DNA of 64,000 bases, taken from JABMQB01 sp963666575. Lineage in GTDB: Bacteria > Bacteroidota > Bacteroidia > Bacteroidales > Prolixibacteraceae. A model generated the notes under the pieces. The model made no database searches and was not told the origin of the DNA. It saw only the letters and a list, made by a program, of their open reading frames with translations. The stretch lies in NCBI GenBank assembly GCA_963666575.2, contig CAXXYG010000027.1, positions 124,001 to 188,000 on the forward strand, read 5' to 3'. This document shows, piece by piece, positions 63,859 through 64,000 of the stretch. Made by a program: the position numbers and the translations under genes. Every line of letters starts with the position of its first letter. Within the stretch, counting starts at the first letter, position 1.

Positions 63859-64000
63859 TTGTTAAAAATATCAAGATAAACAGGCAAATGGTCGCTAAAT
63901 CCACCATTGTACTTAAATCCAACATAGGTCCTGAAAACTTTTGTTCCACCGTATCTTTTATCTTCCTCAAATAAAAATAATGGATCATATATTTTCGCCC
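63855..64000 (-). CDS. endonuclease/exonuclease/phosphatase family protein, C-terminal part only
   Basis: The last 47 codons of a gene that continues beyond the right edge are present. They read YGGTKVFRTYVGFKYNGG followed by FSDHLPVYLDI and stop. The Ser-Asp-His-x-Pro-Val block is the C-terminal catalytic motif of the EEP (DNase I-like) superfamily. The exact substrate cannot be told from this piece. The stop overlaps the stop of the convergent nucleotidyltransferase by two bases. Confidence 0.75.
   Translation of the reverse strand, partial: AKIYDPLFLFEEDKRYGGTKVFRTYVGFKYNGGFSDHLPVYLDIFNN

Noticed and set aside
1..64000. CRISPR arrays, tRNA or rRNA genes
   Set aside because: No regularly spaced short repeats, no cloverleaf with a TTCAA-type loop and no rRNA-like sequence were noticed by eye. 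A covariance-model scan would settle it.

Overview
The window is about 64 kb of low-GC DNA from a member of the Bacteroidota. The evidence is SusC/SusD pairs, an ECF sigma/FecR switch, type IX secretion (T9SS) and gliding genes, lipoprotein-rich coding, a fused CcsBA, and TAnnTTTG-type promoter boxes with one complete TTG-N19-TAnnTTTG. The gene style resembles free-living Marinilabiliales/Prolixibacteraceae, but that placement is inference. No rRNA, tRNA or CRISPR array was found.

Region 1 (1-19.5 kb, mostly minus strand) is a polysaccharide utilisation locus aimed at alpha-mannan. A divergent sigma factor and FecR anti-sigma sit beside a SusC with an N-terminal STN signalling domain. SusD, a SusE-like lipoprotein, two GH76 endo-mannanases (one a lipoprotein, one LamG-fused with a T9SS sorting tail), two tandem GH92 enzymes, a GH106-like enzyme and a truncated Tat-exported protein (possibly GH125) follow. 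Both GH92 proteins carry Gln in place of the usual general-acid Glu (HGNQP). That change is the hallmark of mannose-1-phospho-6-mannose hydrolysis, so yeast/fungal phosphomannan is the suggested target.

Region 2 (19.5-24.2 kb, plus strand) is an accessory island of four very small lipoprotein genes. Long imperfect palindromes bounded by complementary AYAYAAC/GTTRTRT ends separate them, like an unconventional gene-cassette array. An IS1634-type element has inserted into the fourth gene and left an unusually long direct repeat of about 68 bp.

Region 3 (24.2-38 kb) is mixed metabolism: an MFS transporter with dipeptidase PepD, NAD(P)HX repair enzyme Nnr with a DUF4831 protein, a DUF819 membrane protein, a DUF1080 lipoprotein, a membrane-anchored response-regulator receiver, a nucleoside-hydrolase-like lipoprotein, a small NAD(P)-binding protein, a four-helix membrane protein and a GH9 glucanase.

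Region 4 (38-64 kb) is largely housekeeping: CcsBA, AlaS, an M23 peptidase/MerR/Nif3-like/zinc-ribbon operon, a DUF3078 protein, a LemA/TPM/TPM operon, urocanate hydratase, a thioredoxin-like protein, a CoA-binding protein, IspF, PorV and PorU (T9SS), divergent GldJ and MurF, thioredoxin, a CCA-adding-type nucleotidyltransferase and the end of an endonuclease/exonuclease/phosphatase protein. PorU/PorV and GldJ fit the T9SS tail on the GH76 of region 1.
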